A stretch of 64,000 nucleotides of DNA from Ottelia alismoides. Taxonomy: Eukaryota; Streptophyta; Magnoliopsida; Alismatales; Hydrocharitaceae. Location: the NCBI GenBank assembly GCA_037367405.1, contig JAZKJV010010526.1, forward strand, positions 460,501 to 524,500. The letters run 5' to 3'. A program made the translations under genes and the position numbers. Below are positions 33,957-46,410 of the stretch, piece by piece; position 1 is the first letter of the stretch; each line of letters opens with the position of its first letter. Below the pieces are notes generated by a model. That model did not search any database. It saw only the letters and a list, made by a program, of their open reading frames with translations, and had not been told where the DNA came from.

Positions 33957-36590
33957 TGAAGTATATGGGAAATCCTTAAACACATCACATAAGTGTGAGG
34001 ATTGCATTGTATGCGATCTGGAGCGACAAGTCGTACTAGTAGCTTGGGGCAGCGGAATTTTTAAAAAAAATGAACGATGAAACCACATTATCCAAGAACA
34101 CTTCTCGGATCATTTCATCTAGTCACAAACAAGTATTAGGTTTATCTCTTGAAGCGTGGTTGCGATCGAGACTCTAAATGAAGATACCTTTTGTCTCAAG
34201 TCCGATCTGACAGAGGAGATGCTTGTGAGCGCGTTGATGAAATGTGTGCTCCTCGTAATCCATGTTGATAATACAAGCGGAGAATCTCCTAATCTCGTCA
34301 CACGAGATATGGCATCTTCTTCATGAGCGAGACACACCGAAGGAGATGGAGATCCATGAGCAAATGATCTGGCAGCATAATGACGATGTGGCGACGATGA
34401 CGACTCTCTCTAGGGCTCCATGGTGGATAGACACAATAAGAGAGAGAGAGGGAAGAGAGAGAGAGAGATTTGGCATGTAGAGAGAGAGAATTGGTTGTTG
34501 TCCTTTGAAGAGAAAGGGTAGGAGTCCATAGATCTAAATCCATGGACAACACAAATTCATTGGATGAGATTGATTTGTGTTTCTTTCAATGGCCATGATA
34601 TTGTTGTAAAAACAAAAAAATAACTAATTTAATTAAATTAAATATATATTGAATAATCAATATAAATTAATTTCAAATTAAATCAATTATCCTTAAAGAT
34701 AATTTGGAAAGAGAAGACTATCCTACCATAATAAGGGGCGACATCCACCCAATCCAAGTAGGACTTGGTGGTCGTCCACCACCTTTGTTGGTGGATGGCA
34801 ATCTTCTTCTAATTTCATGAGAATACATTATCCCATGAAAATCATCAATAATTTGCAGCTACTTTTGTTACAAATTTATTCACACAAATAATTCTTAATT
34901 ATTTTGTAGACATTGCAATAATTCCATTGGAAATTTGTGAATCACATTCACACCCCAAAATAAAATGTAAATTCCATTTTCAATTAATGGTCCAATGTGA
35001 ATCCAATTCACATCAACAATTAAATTGTAAATGTTATTTACAAATAGCTCTCCCTTATATATTATAAATCTTATTTATAATATGTATGATTAATATGGAT
35101 AGTGATATCCACATTATTCATATACATGATAAATAAATCACATTTAATCATCTTAGATCTCTATTCTCATGTACCCAAATAATATGAATCAAATTCACAT
35201 TACTCACATCTTTGATAATTAAATCACATTTAATTATCATGGCTAACTCTCTTTATATGTCCAAATAATATGAAACCAATTCAAACTATTCATGATAATT
35301 AAATCACATTTAATTATCCATCTCTCAATGCTCAGATACATTATCAACAATGAAATTGCCCTTGAACTCTTTCAAGGATAATGTGCTTTCTTCATGGATA
35401 CTTAGAGATAAGGACAGGGCTATTGTACGTTCCATGTATAGTGACTTGGATATTGAGATCAAATCTCAAATCCAGATCTTGTGGACCTCCCATAGATGTT
35501 TGATTAAATCAAAATCGTAAATCTAATCTTTTCATTAAATCTGAATCACATTCAGATCAGTATCCAACATTTGGACCAAGATCAGATTACTTCTCTGTTG
35601 AGAGGAGTCGCTAAAATCCAAACCCATTTCATCACTCCCTATGAATGGAAGCACCATGGTTATAAAATCATTTATGATCACATCACCATCAGATATTCCT
35701 AATACTTGTACATACTACATATTGAAAGACCTAGAATAAACTTGAAGTTTTAGGTTAATTTAGATTGTCTCCTTCAGAGTTTAATCATTAAGTTTCTCAT
35801 TTGATCATTGGGAGTTGGTATCGATCGTATACTTTCCAAAAGCATATATCATACCTAGGTATTGATCATATACTTTCCAAAAGTACATATCAAACCTACA
35901 AATTCAATCAAGCTTCTAAAGTGAGATGACCGTGCACGGAATTTGATTCCCAATATCTCATGAGTGAGCTTATGTCTTCTGGTTAAGTAAATGAACATAT
36001 ATGATCCCTTTGAGAGAATGTATTACTCATATGCCCTTGTATGCGCACCAGCGCACTGATGTATAGACCTACATTAGGCCATCACCTATCAGTCTGCCAA
36101 ATGTACATACTCATACATATAGTAACACATATGTCTCTAGTTAGAGGACGCATGCCTATAGTGTGACAACATACGGCATAGGTCTTTGGTTATCTTGATA
36201 TCGTTAAGTCAACTCTTTGACCTTACTAATCTGACACCTCTGAATCTCTATTCCTATGCAGAAGACCTGCATCAAGAGGTTGGTCAGATATCAGCAAAAA
36301 GAGAAAGGATTTCTATCTCCTACTCAGGCTGGAGATCATCTCTTAATAATCATTTATGGTGTTTGATGAGTCCTCAATCTAACTCTCTAGATATTCATCC
36401 AAGTACCAACCTCTATGATTCAACAATTGAATCAACAATTGTATGATCATTAAGATGGCCATGGTACATAACATTATTTATACTAAGGGACCTATTATGC
36501 AAATTAGTTATTCTTCATTTCAAATCAGGGAATGATATTTGCAATAACATTTATTGCATAATGGCTTGTTGTGGGCTTGCATGTCCAACA
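33957..36590 (-). mobile_element. 5' LTR of copia element 1 (2.63 kb)
   Basis: The minus-strand start is TGTTGGACATGCAAGCCC at 36,590 and the end TTCA at 33,957. It aligns along its whole length with the LTRs at 48,268-50,876 and 56,230-58,830. It contains a GA run at 34,438-34,470. Where the other two LTRs have TATAAATAGAAGGG on the minus strand, this copy has a deletion (about 34,500-34,520), so its promoter is probably lost. The base stretch right of it (CTCGT) is a candidate target duplication, but no left partner remains. Confidence 0.88.
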
Positions 36591-39500
36591 CTCGTTTCAC
36601 TGCATGCATGTGTTATATGGCTTTTAACAACGACATTTCATGAATCAAGCTTTGCAAAATTTGGACTATTTTGGGGTCAGACAAAGCATTTTTTAAAATT
36701 TTTTATTGTTTTTTTATTAAATACAGAAGGAAAAGGCATATTTACACCATAAAAAATGTATTCATTTTCATTCAAAATTTTGTCCATATCTTTTTATAAA
36801 AGTAGATGGCAAAAAGATATACATTCATCTACATCTGGTGGACCAAAAATAATAGGCTCGGCTCCATAGACTAGCTCTAGTTATGCTATGTGGGGTGGCT
36901 TCTCCAAGGCTGGCACAAATTCATCGGGATTGCTGCTCTCTTTTTGTGTTTTTTATATTTTCTTCATTTTTTGTATTTTGGTATCTAGTGATGCTCCAAA
37001 AAATTGTAAAGACCCTGGTGTCGACATGGCCGATGACTTGTCGTCTGATGCTTTGTTCTTTTCTTTCACCATCGCAGATGGCTAGAGTGTCCTATCGTTC
37101 TTGAGATGTACAATGTTAGATAAAAAAGACATTATTTTCACCTGAATTGGGTGGAACAGTGTAGGCTACCTACTCCTTGCGATGAAAGTTAATTAGATTA
37201 GCTTTGACCTGATCCGGGATAACTTTTTTGGCGGTCGTCAGGTCGTCTAACTTCTATCTCATCTTAGCCATGTTCTTCACAATCTAAGCCAGACAATCTA
37301 GGTTTGGGTTAACCAGAGAGACCTCAGAAGTGACCTGATGAGACCATTGACTCTGATGGTAGGAAGGAGGCTGATGCTGGTAACCCTGAGAATAGTAAGG
37401 AGGAGGAGGAGGAAGAGAAGGGTACTGATGGTATTGCGGCAAGGAATACTATTGGTGTTACTGAGCAGCCAGTTGCTGGTACTGCTGATTACGGTATCCG
37501 GCCTACTACTAGCAGTTGTTATGCCTCAAGTTGTAACCATACTGTTGAGGTTGTTGTTGGGACAAGTTCGGCTGGAAATTCCACCCTCCTTGTTGCTAAT
37601 GATATGGTTGGCTGGCATTTGGCTGACCCAGGGGTTGTCCCTGAGGATGGGTCAGTTGTTGATCATTTTAGACCTCTTGAATGAGCATGGGAGGTGGAGA
37701 ATAAGGCTCGAGATATTGATGTTGGAAATCATGGGGCTAGTAGAAAACCATTTACGTATGCAGTTGTGGCACCAATGGTTCAGGGGCATGCACATAGTAT
37801 ACGTGTTGGACCAGAGGTTGACTGGGATTCAGCTGAGGCATATGTGTTTGTGCCTGCTCCTTATTAGTTGGAGGCTCAGTGGTGTCGTTCATTGCATTGC
37901 AAGTAGGGATGCCAATCTGGGTATACCCATTGGGTACCGACCCGAACCTGCCCCATTTAATGACCCAAAACCCATCCCATTTATTTTTGGACAGGTTTGG
38001 GTTTTGAATTTACTGCCCATGCGGATATGGGTATGGGTTTAGGATTGTTTTGTCGGCACCCAAACCCGAACCTGCCCTAACCCTGAATATAAAATATATA
38101 AATATAGATATGTGTGTTGAATTTTAGTTAAACTCATCAAATCCACTTAATATGTAACATGTCTCGATATACATATATAAAAATCCGACTCAATTTTCTC
38201 ATTTCCATCCATTTATTCATATTTGAATACTTTTTTGTATCTTTAATAAATAAAAGTATTAACCTAAAGAGTTAAGAAGTTAATATATATCCATATATAT
38301 CATTAATATTTCCTACACATTACACATCTTTATATACCCTGCACATCTTTGTATAACACCATATTACATAATCTCCTTATGTTTAATATACGTATGAAAA
38401 TCTTATGGTTATTTATGAAGAGCTTAAAATTTTATTTTGTTGAATATGTGGGTACCCATTGGGTAAACAAATATCTGTCGGGTATATGGGTATCTGCTAG
38501 AAATTATCAGTTTAATAAATGGGCGGGCATGGGTAGTGATTTATAAATGGGTACAGGTTTGAGAATATTGATACCCACCTCAAACCCGACCCGTTGACAT
38601 CTCTAATTGTAGGTGTTGATGGTGTTCACCAGCAGCTCCAGCTGCTTGGTGATGAAATCTAGCTTGTCTAATCCCTTCATTCTCTACCCAATCCCAGCAA
38701 GCTTCTCTAGGTTCTACGACCTCTTCTCAATGATGTCAAATTTTGGCAGGTGGTTCCCTATGATGGTCAAGTCTGAGTTATCACACCTGTAAACTTCATG
38801 TGTATCTGCCATGTTCACGTTCTTGTGGAGGACTTGTGGTAGTAGTTGAATCTGGAAGGAACGAGATGAGGATAACATGACCTCTCCTTTGGTCATCTCC
38901 TCAAAGATCTGCCATACTGCGTCCTCGACCTTGTTGAAGTGAGATCCTCTGCGGTATAAACTAGATGTTGACTAGACTCTATCAAGCCCAAAGAAGTGTT
39001 GGACCAAGTTGGTCCACAGAATGTCATCGTGGGGGCATTTCTTGATCAGATCACTAAACATCTCCCATGTCTCATGAAAGATCTTTTGGGGTTCCTGAGA
39101 GATACTAGTGATCTTCGAGCGCCTGAGATTGAGAAGACCGAAGGATAGTATTTGTGTAGGAATGCAAACTTTATATCCTCCCAAGTCATCACCACCTTCC
39201 CCAGATGGTTGATCCAGTATAGCACTTTGCCCTGAAGGCTGAATGGGAAGGCAGCCATCTTGACTATGCCCAACAGGATGTTGGGGTAGTGTGTTGTACT
39301 ACTTATGCGGCCGAACTGTTGTAGATGGATGTACGATTCCTTGTTTCAATTCCCATAAAATCTTGGGAGGAGCGAATGGAGTTGCAGTTTCAGCTCGAAG
39401 TATCTATTTTTCTAGTGGAATGTGGATCCACTTATTGATACTGTTGGCCCTGGGGTTGTATGATTGCTTGAGGGTTGGCTTGGGTTGGCCTATCCATGAT

Positions 39501-40155
39501 TCGCCCTCACCTCCATGAGGTCCTTCTAAAGAGTGATTATCATCATCATTATCATTATCATCACCTCCTCCTCGAGGTATCTCCCTCTCTTCTGATCTAC
39601 TCCTCATGTCGTTCAACATATCTTGAAAGGTGACCTGAGCTAGAGCTTGGTCAGTAAGCTGCTACTTGATGGCTTGAATGAAGGCCAAGAGCTGACTATT
39701 CACTTCATTCTTACTCAGACCAATGCCCTGCTTTGTATCTGGCTCTATGTTGGTTGTTGCGGTCCCTTTCCTCTCCCTATAGGAGCCATTTCTAATGCTA
39801 ATTGTGAATGCACGGGCTCAATATTGGGGTTAAGATATGTAATGGGAAATATACCCTGATCAATCTGCATGCAGACGTTAGATGGAGAAAATAATTCAGA
39901 ATTAGGGTCAATTCTGAAACTTATTAGGGATGGAGAGGAGTATGGAGTGAAATCAATCTCCATCCAAAAAAGGCAGAACTTGGGAAGATAGTTTTCCCGG
40001 TCTGGGTGAGGAAGAAGAATCGGTGACTCCTGAGGGTGGTTCACGGAGTCTGAACCATGCACTTGGGAATCACCTTGAATTATTGGAGATGCTGAGCTAT
40101 AGGTGTTGATGTGGCTATCAACGGAGTCCCGACTAAGTCGTCCTGGAGTTGTCAT
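36591..40155 (-). pseudogene. gag of Athila-like gypsy element D, broken and split by a hAT-like insert
   Basis: Translating the minus strand from the ATG at 40,155 gives MTTPGRLSRDSV and an acidic region with GGGDDNDNDDDN (near 39,560). The conserved Gag domain follows: FPFSLQGKVLYWINHL and TWEDIKFAFLHKYYP (39,273-39,130). Then, after a frameshift, come FHETWEMFSDLIKKCPHDDILW and FFGLDRV (39,080-38,970), matching the ER-F-DLL-CPHH-YNGL signatures of plant gypsy Gag. A Gln/Pro-rich tail with QGQPLGQPNASQPYH and NLSQQQPQQYGY (37,640-37,500) follows the hAT insert. Several stops interrupt it. The left part (36,591-37,330) is AT-rich gag/pol linker with no domain seen, ending at the copia LTR. 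Confidence 0.85.
37904..38605. mobile_element. Non-autonomous hAT-like element (702 bp) within gag
   Basis: The left end reads TAGGGATGCCAATCTGGGTA and the inverted right end TAGAGATGTCAACGGGTCGG, the usual form of plant hAT termini with GGGTA/CCCGAC subterminal repeats. The flanking 8 bases, ATTGCAAG and ATTGTAGG, match at 6 of 8, fitting an aged 8-bp target duplication. It has no transposase frame. Many copies of GGGTA, ACCCGA and their complements occur inside, especially at 37,918-38,080 and 38,440-38,600; such repeats bind transposase in this superfamily. The Gag sequence reads on at either side. Confidence 0.85.
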
Positions 40156-42006
40156 CTCAAGGGGAAGAGAAGATCAAGTTGGAAGAAGGATACGGTGATG
40201 AACGAAAAAATGGAGTGTAACAGTAGAAGGCTCACGATGAGCAGGGGTCAAAGAAGAAGGGAGAAAAGAATAATGGCAAAAATGTGCAAGTGCGTGAGAC
40301 ATTGATATTTGTACCTAATCTAAGCAAACAAACACCAAACAAAATTGGATTCTCCCACTCAACTCAATGTGAAGCTACAAGAGTTCAGCTATTTTTATCG
40401 TTTCAATTTTAGAGCTATGATTCAGGTAAAACTATTATCTCGAGTCCTTAACGGCTAGCCCTAGAGGAGAGTGTGTATTGCCAGGAAAGTATCCCCGTAC
40501 TTTCTCCACCTCCTTTGTATCATGTAATCTACACTTTTTAAGGTCATCAATACTAGTCATGTGTTGCTACTCAGACAAAGAAAAGAGAGAGGAAGCCGAT
40601 AGGTGAAACCACTACTTCCCACACAAGCTAGGTACTCGGATACAAACTAATGAGACAGACATACCTGTGAGGGTGTGGCATGGGCTCAGTACTTCGAACC
40701 AAGTCGGATGCTCCACACAAGGTGGGAACACCATCGTCGACAAGGCCCTACTTGATCATGTATGATAGAAGCGTCAACACTTTGCTGGTCTGATGTGGTA
40801 ATTGAGGCAGCCACAGATCGAGTTTTTAGCTCTATTTCTTAAGGGTTGTGCCTCGGTCAATCTAGAGTTTACCTAAAAATAACGTGGGCTTTGTTAATAC
40901 CAAACAATGATGTTCTTATAAATGTTATTTAGGTCAAAGTTCAATCAGAAGTCCTCTTGTTTTAATATTTGATTTTCAATTTTTGAGTATTTTCAATCAA
41001 AACACCAAACAATTTTTTTTGGGTTTTTTTACCATAATCGCTCAAAATCATATGGAGGGAATGGCAAAGCAATGAAAGGCGGCACTAAAATGGAAATCTC
41101 ACGTTAGTGCCTAAATGATGAATGCTCAATTAGAAGACTTACAGTGCATCCCAGCGCTATCCTTGTGGGATGCAAGGTAGAGAATTTTTAAACCTAATTT
41201 ATATATCGATATGCACATAAAAAAATCACCCTAAACAAGAATTGCTTTTAATGGGAAGAACCAAATGCTAAATACTAGAAGAGAAACCTAAGGGTCAGAT
41301 CTTGGAGGCTCCTCGGTACTCACCACAGTGGGTACTACAAGCATTGTATGGAGACCTCTCACGAGACGCGGTTTCAAATCCAAGTATTCAACAATTAAAC
41401 TTTAATCTAAGTCCAAATGTAGAAGTTATAGGTACATGCAAGATATTATGTGGTTGGCCTTAGATTATCGAGCAAGCAATCCTACAAAACTAAGGGCTCA
41501 TTCCAGAAAATAAATAAAAATAAGTCGGAAAGCATAAAATGTGGAAAACAAAGAAAATAAAGGCGATGAAAATCAAGAAAATTCGATGATCCCCCAAGTG
41601 AACAATCACTTAGAAATTAGGTCCGACTATCCAATTCCAAGGTCACCCGTATTATTACAAAATAATTGTGCAAAAATAAATAACACTCTCTCACAAAAAT
41701 AAAAAGAAAAGGCACTAAGCTAATGGTCCTCCTCATTCTCCTCTCTCTCTCTCTCTCTTGCTCTCTCCAAGGAGCTAGCTAGTGGAATAGCTACTCTCCT
41801 CGTAGCTGGGGTGCATCAACCACCTAAGCGGTCGTCGTCACCTCGAGGTCCCCCTCAAGAAAAATAGAAGAGAGTATATTAGCATAATGAAATAATTATA
41901 TCAAATGAAGAAGAAATAAACAAAGCAAAATGATGAAAGAAAGATAGACCCAAAAATCTATCCTATGCATTGCTCCGTAGACCCAAAAATCTATCCTATG
42001 CATTGC
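40156..42006 (-). mobile_element. Leader of gypsy element D
   Basis: About 40,300-40,460 resembles the leaders of A and C. The section at 41,370-41,600 is the inverse of the plus-strand leader at 60,185-60,430, for example 'gatcccccaagtgaacaatcac' at 41,588 against 'gtttgttcacttggagatccgat' at 60,185. A CT run lies at 41,736-41,766. A 33-base unit (with 'ccaaaaatctatcctatgc') is repeated in tandem at 41,945-42,009 beside the primer site. No coding potential. Confidence 0.7.
41736..41766. repeat. CT microsatellite in leader D
   Basis: Uninterrupted CT repeats at the place where the leader of element A also has CT runs (1,255-1,304). Confidence 0.88.
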
Positions 42007-42009
42007 TCC
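41945..42009. repeat. Two tandem 33-base units next to the primer site
   Basis: The segment from 'tagacccaaaaatc' to 'gcattgctcc' occurs twice without a gap. Units are almost identical, so the duplication is recent compared with the surrounding decay. Confidence 0.92.
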
Positions 42010-42022
42010 ACCAATGGCATCA
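42007..42022 (-). promoter_or_regulatory. Decayed primer-binding site of element D
   Basis: On the minus strand it reads TGATGCCATTGGTGGA, two bases shorter than the intact site of element A and with C-to-T type changes. It is placed by its position between the LTR and the leader. Confidence 0.6.
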
Positions 42023-42025
42023 TTT

Positions 42026-44645
42026 TAAGAGTCAAATTTGGTGAGGGTCTAAAATATCCTCAAAAATAGCGAAAGAGTGTCATTGAGGCGATCGCCCACT
42101 AAATCCGAACTATTCAACAATCACCCACGCAAGCAATTAAACAATCAGTCAAAATGAGGGGTCAAAATTTTTTATAACCATATATATATGTATAGTGGAA
42201 GTATGTATAGGGTGTCGAACACAGGGAGAACATGGGATAAGCAATAAGAATTGGCTAAAACAACAACAAATGTTTTGGGATTTTATGAGGATATTGATTT
42301 TTAGTGGGTTTTTAATTATTTAATTTTTTGAAAATTGTATTTTTATAATTTTATAGTATTTTAAGTTTATAATTTTTTATATATTTCATGTTTTTTTAAT
42401 TTCTTTTTCTTTATAACTAGTTATAATATAAGTGTATATAATGTGGGTATTGAATATACGTAATATAGATAATAAAAATGTAAAATGAAGACAAAATTAG
42501 GAAAATACCCTAAGGTACAATCCTTTTTATTTTTACAGTTTTAGATTTTTTGGTATTTTTGATAATTATAGTAAGTATAAATAGTAAATAATAATAAATA
42601 CTCAAAATTCAGGAAATCAAATATGTTTATCATTTTTGGGTTTTTCTATATTTTTTGTATTTTACTTATATATTTTACTATTTTTTAGATTTTTTATTAA
42701 ATTAAAATGTCAAAACAGTGACTTATATTCAGAGGCTGAATTGTTTGGGATTTAAAAATAAGTAAAGGTTCCAAAATTTTCAAAATTATTTTTATATATA
42801 GTAAAATTAATAGACAAAATTTAGGAACAAAAAGAGATATTTTTGGATTTTCTAGCATATTTTCTGATTTTTATCAAGATTTAAAAATTTTTAATTTTTT
42901 AGTGTTTTTCTTTTGTTATTTTTAAAGATTTCCATTTGTAGATGCGAAACTAAACAACTATTAATTTTGTTGGGATTTTTCCAAATATTTTTATTTTTTT
43001 TGTATTTTTCTAAGTTAGACATGGAAAAATAACTTGTTTTTAATTTTTAATAAATAGAAATATAAAAATATATTAATAAAAATATATGTGGTAAAATAAT
43101 ATATAAATATTTATCCTAATTTTCTTTGAAATTTTAAGGCACAAGAGCTATTTTTAACAAAAATAAAATCTATAAAAAGAAAATATTGCCTGAAAGGGGC
43201 TTACTTGTAATTAAAAAAATGTTCTTGGCTAAACCAGAACTCTATACAAAAACTTATGGGTCAATAATGCAAAATACCGAAATATACTCGATTTAATACG
43301 CTTGATAGGGACTTAATTGCAATATTACCAAAATACAGGGAAAGGTTGCAAATTTTCCAAAAGTTTTAATACTGGAACTCGGATTTAGTGGACTAAATGA
43401 AATACAAGAAATCCAAGGGGATCAAGTGCAAAATTTCCAGTCCCCACAAGCGCACGATCACAACGATGGAGGGGCACTATTCGACGGTCTAAATCAAAAT
43501 GGGGGCGATGAACGAATTGGACGGTGTCTGCTCCTCCTGAAGAACGGGGAAGATCAACCTTGCGGTTGAGCTTCGATCATCAATTTCCTCTGACTCCGTC
43601 CATCTCCGATGAACCTCAGGTACTTAAATCATTCGTCTCATCGGTCCACATATGCATGAAGTCTCTAAAGGCTCTGGGGACCATCAGAGGAGTCCTCGGA
43701 GGTCGGAGAAGGACAGGTGACCTAGGACCGTCCTCCGACTCCAAAATCACCTTGTGATAACTTGTTAGCTCCAAAAACCTGCATAGAAAGAAAGCTATGT
43801 CAAGGGCAAGCTGCCTCGACTCGTTAGTAGATGGAATGTATGCTAAATGGGGCGAGTGGATGGACCTCCGACGAGCGACGGAGGTGGAGCACCATTGACT
43901 TGATCTAGGGAAGACCAAGGTGAATGGAGGCACGTGGTGCATGAAGAAGAAATGGGGAAAGATGAAGGAGGTGGACAACGAGTCGGAGAACAACTGATGA
44001 ACGGAGAAAGGTTCGCCGGAGTAGAGGTCAGGCGAACTACGAGAATTGCATTCTATGCTACTAGAGAGAATCAAAAACTAAACTAAGGATAACAACGAAA
44101 TGCCGGAAAGAAATACTACCTAGAAATGAAGAAAGGGAGCTCAACATACCTGAAGGAAAAAGAGCTCAAGAACCTCGCAGTGGAGCTCAGCCATGGAGGT
44201 AGATCGACTCAAACTCATCCCAGATGAACTCGTTGAACCCCCGACTCAATTCCTATTGTCACCAGGGACCTGGAGCAGTGTTATGATTAGGATTTTCTTG
44301 GGTGGAAGAGGATCAAAATGAGTAGTAAGGTGGAGGTCATACTATATACTGGGCAACTTTGGATTGAGGTGATTGCTCAATCTATTGAACCACTGATCGA
44401 TGTAGGGTTTCGGCATGAAAGAGCAATGACCGTGAAGTAAAAGTCTAGAAGAAATTGAGAAATTTTAGTGCAAGAGGTGATGGGTAAAATCGATGAATGT
44501 CGGGTCTAAGACATGTCAGATGCAGACCTAGGGAGGGGTGAGCAGTTGATCGAGTTTAACGTGGACTCACTCCTCATTGGTCCACGTCGGCCACGAAGAA
44601 GATGAAATAATAAAATAAAATCTGATTAGTTGTAATTAAATTAAT
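42026..44645 (-). mobile_element. LTR of gypsy element D, U3 end missing
   Basis: The U5 side (42,026-43,440) is very AT-rich and parallels 5,440-6,690 of the element B LTR, including 'gagtgtcattgag' at 42,074 against 'aagtgtcattgatg' at 5,481. The GC-rich block (43,440-44,500) parallels LTR E. Homology stops near 44,645, short of the palindromic LTR start, where plus-strand LTR sequence begins. The 152-codon minus frame at 43,616-44,074 lies in the GC-rich block and matches no protein I recognise. Confidence 0.65.
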
Positions 44646-46410
44646 AAATGATATATTATCAGGTTAGCATCACAGATATATTATCTTCTTTGTGTTTTAC
44701 ATCCCCCTTTTCAAGCTAAAACTCGTTCACTTCATTCATGTCTAGTTTTTGTTCCTCCGTCTTTACACATTTCTGTTCATCTCAAATCCAATTGGATTTG
44801 AGAATCGAATCCCTGTCCTTCGCCTCTTCCCCACTGGAACCACATCCATTTACTCTCTGTTGGTACTTTTGAACCGAGGTTCTTCTCAAGCCGTTGGCAT
44901 TTGCAGAATTCCGAGCACGCAACAACATCTGTTAGATTGATCCAAGCATCCATTATCAAGCTTCACTTAGACTCGATGCATGGAGATTATATGCATCATC
45001 AGAAGCATAGCCAAATGATAAAACCACATCAAGCATCCGAAGAAATTGAAAAATGATCTGATAGAGACGACGAGTTATCGGATTAGAATCGAAGCAACCG
45101 TCGCCTCCGCTTCGAAGAACAACGCTGATTCATCGATTTTTTCGTATGAGGATCGAATCACTGTGCCACTCATAAGCGTTGACGGAGATCAACGAGACCG
45201 CCACCAACGAGCATCAAGGAGGGTCATCACTGTCACTTTAAGACTTACATCGCCGAGAGAATCAATCTTCTAGTACGTAACAAAACAGAGATCCACAGTT
45301 ACCTGCAAATCTGAGCAATTGATTAAGAGGTCATTCGCCTAGAATTAACGTCACAGGTGAAAACAAAGGGAAGCTTCGTCAGGAAGCGTTTGACTTTGGG
45401 GAAGACAACATCAAATCAACGATCAGGACACAAGTTGTGACCTGCAAAATCAAAAGAGGAATAAATCTCCATATCCGAAATGAACCGTTGGATCAAACTT
45501 GATCCGACGACCCTCAACACCCAGCCACGCGTCGACCTCAAGACGTGGCACCGCTCCACCGCTGAACCTTTAAACGGTGCACGTGCACTGTGCGTGCGCG
45601 GAACTAAATATCTGACCATTTTGCTTACTAGACCCCGAAGGTCTTTGATTTCACAAGTAGACCCTCCACCAGTGACCTTCATGTGCTAGATCACGTGGTT
45701 ACCTTGGAATAATTGCCATTCACCCCTACGGTTTAGCAAATTTCTAACAGGTCCCTAACAGGAAACACTTCACATGATACAACACGTGCTTACAAGTTTT
45801 ATTTCGCAAAAGTCCCTGGAAATTTCTCATTTACGTGCGTACCCTCAAACTTTCCTAGATTTACTTTTACACCCCTATCCATTATATACATTATAATATA
45901 CTTACTAAATACGTAATAAATAAAAATACAAAATATAAAATGATAGAAATATTTCTATACAATATTATATACGGTATTAAATAATTTTTGCAAATGAAAA
46001 TACTTTCTATTTTTTAATAATCCATTAAAATACAAAAAATATAACAAACTTTAAAAATTCTAAAAAATTAGAAAAATGTTTTTAAAAATCTAATAAAAAT
46101 TACATTTAGTATATTTTACTCAAATTTTCACAATAAACAAAAAACAGAACAAAAATCGAATATTAAAACCAATGCAAAATTGAAAATACACAAAACTTTA
46201 AAATTCATAACTAAATAAATAAAAACAATAAAAAAATAGGAAACTGTTTTAGTTTGTCTATAGTTTAACCCTTGTTTCCAACAGTTTGCCTCCCTGAGTT
46301 CGATACTCTTGTACTTGACATTATACATCTTGTTTAGGAGTATATAAAATAAATAAAAGAGATTAACTAAAATTAATCTTTTTCTGCAAAAAATTCACCT
46401 GGTCGATTCA
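44646..46410 (+). mobile_element. Plus-strand gypsy LTR fragment I
   Basis: It starts inside the region just before the GC-rich blocks (44,740-45,690) and continues into a U5 side with 'gcctccctgagttcgatactc' at 46,285, matching the same landmark at 19,101 and 23,485. The end is near 'gattcaacgac' (46,404), comparable with the TCAACA end of other LTRs. The opposite-strand element D LTR abuts its left side, so the two truncated LTRs meet head to head. Confidence 0.5.

Larger units (their letters stand above)
28381..36590 (-). mobile_element. Copia element 1, left-truncated, with 5' LTR
   Basis: The internal region and 5' LTR are homologous to copia element 2 (about 51,960-58,830) at roughly constant spacing, apart from an extra 1.3 kb at 30,347-31,662. 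The 5' LTR is at 33,957-36,590, with the primer site just left of it. The 3' part of pol and the 3' LTR are missing: homology begins at about 28,385 next to gypsy LTR G. All frames are broken by stops and frameshifts, and the longest are below 85 codons. Confidence 0.85.

Noticed and set aside
37338..38042. Plus-strand frame of 234 codons rich in Leu and Val
   Set aside because: It is antisense to the Gln/Pro-rich Gag tail (CAG/CAA codons read backwards as Leu) and runs into the hAT-like element.
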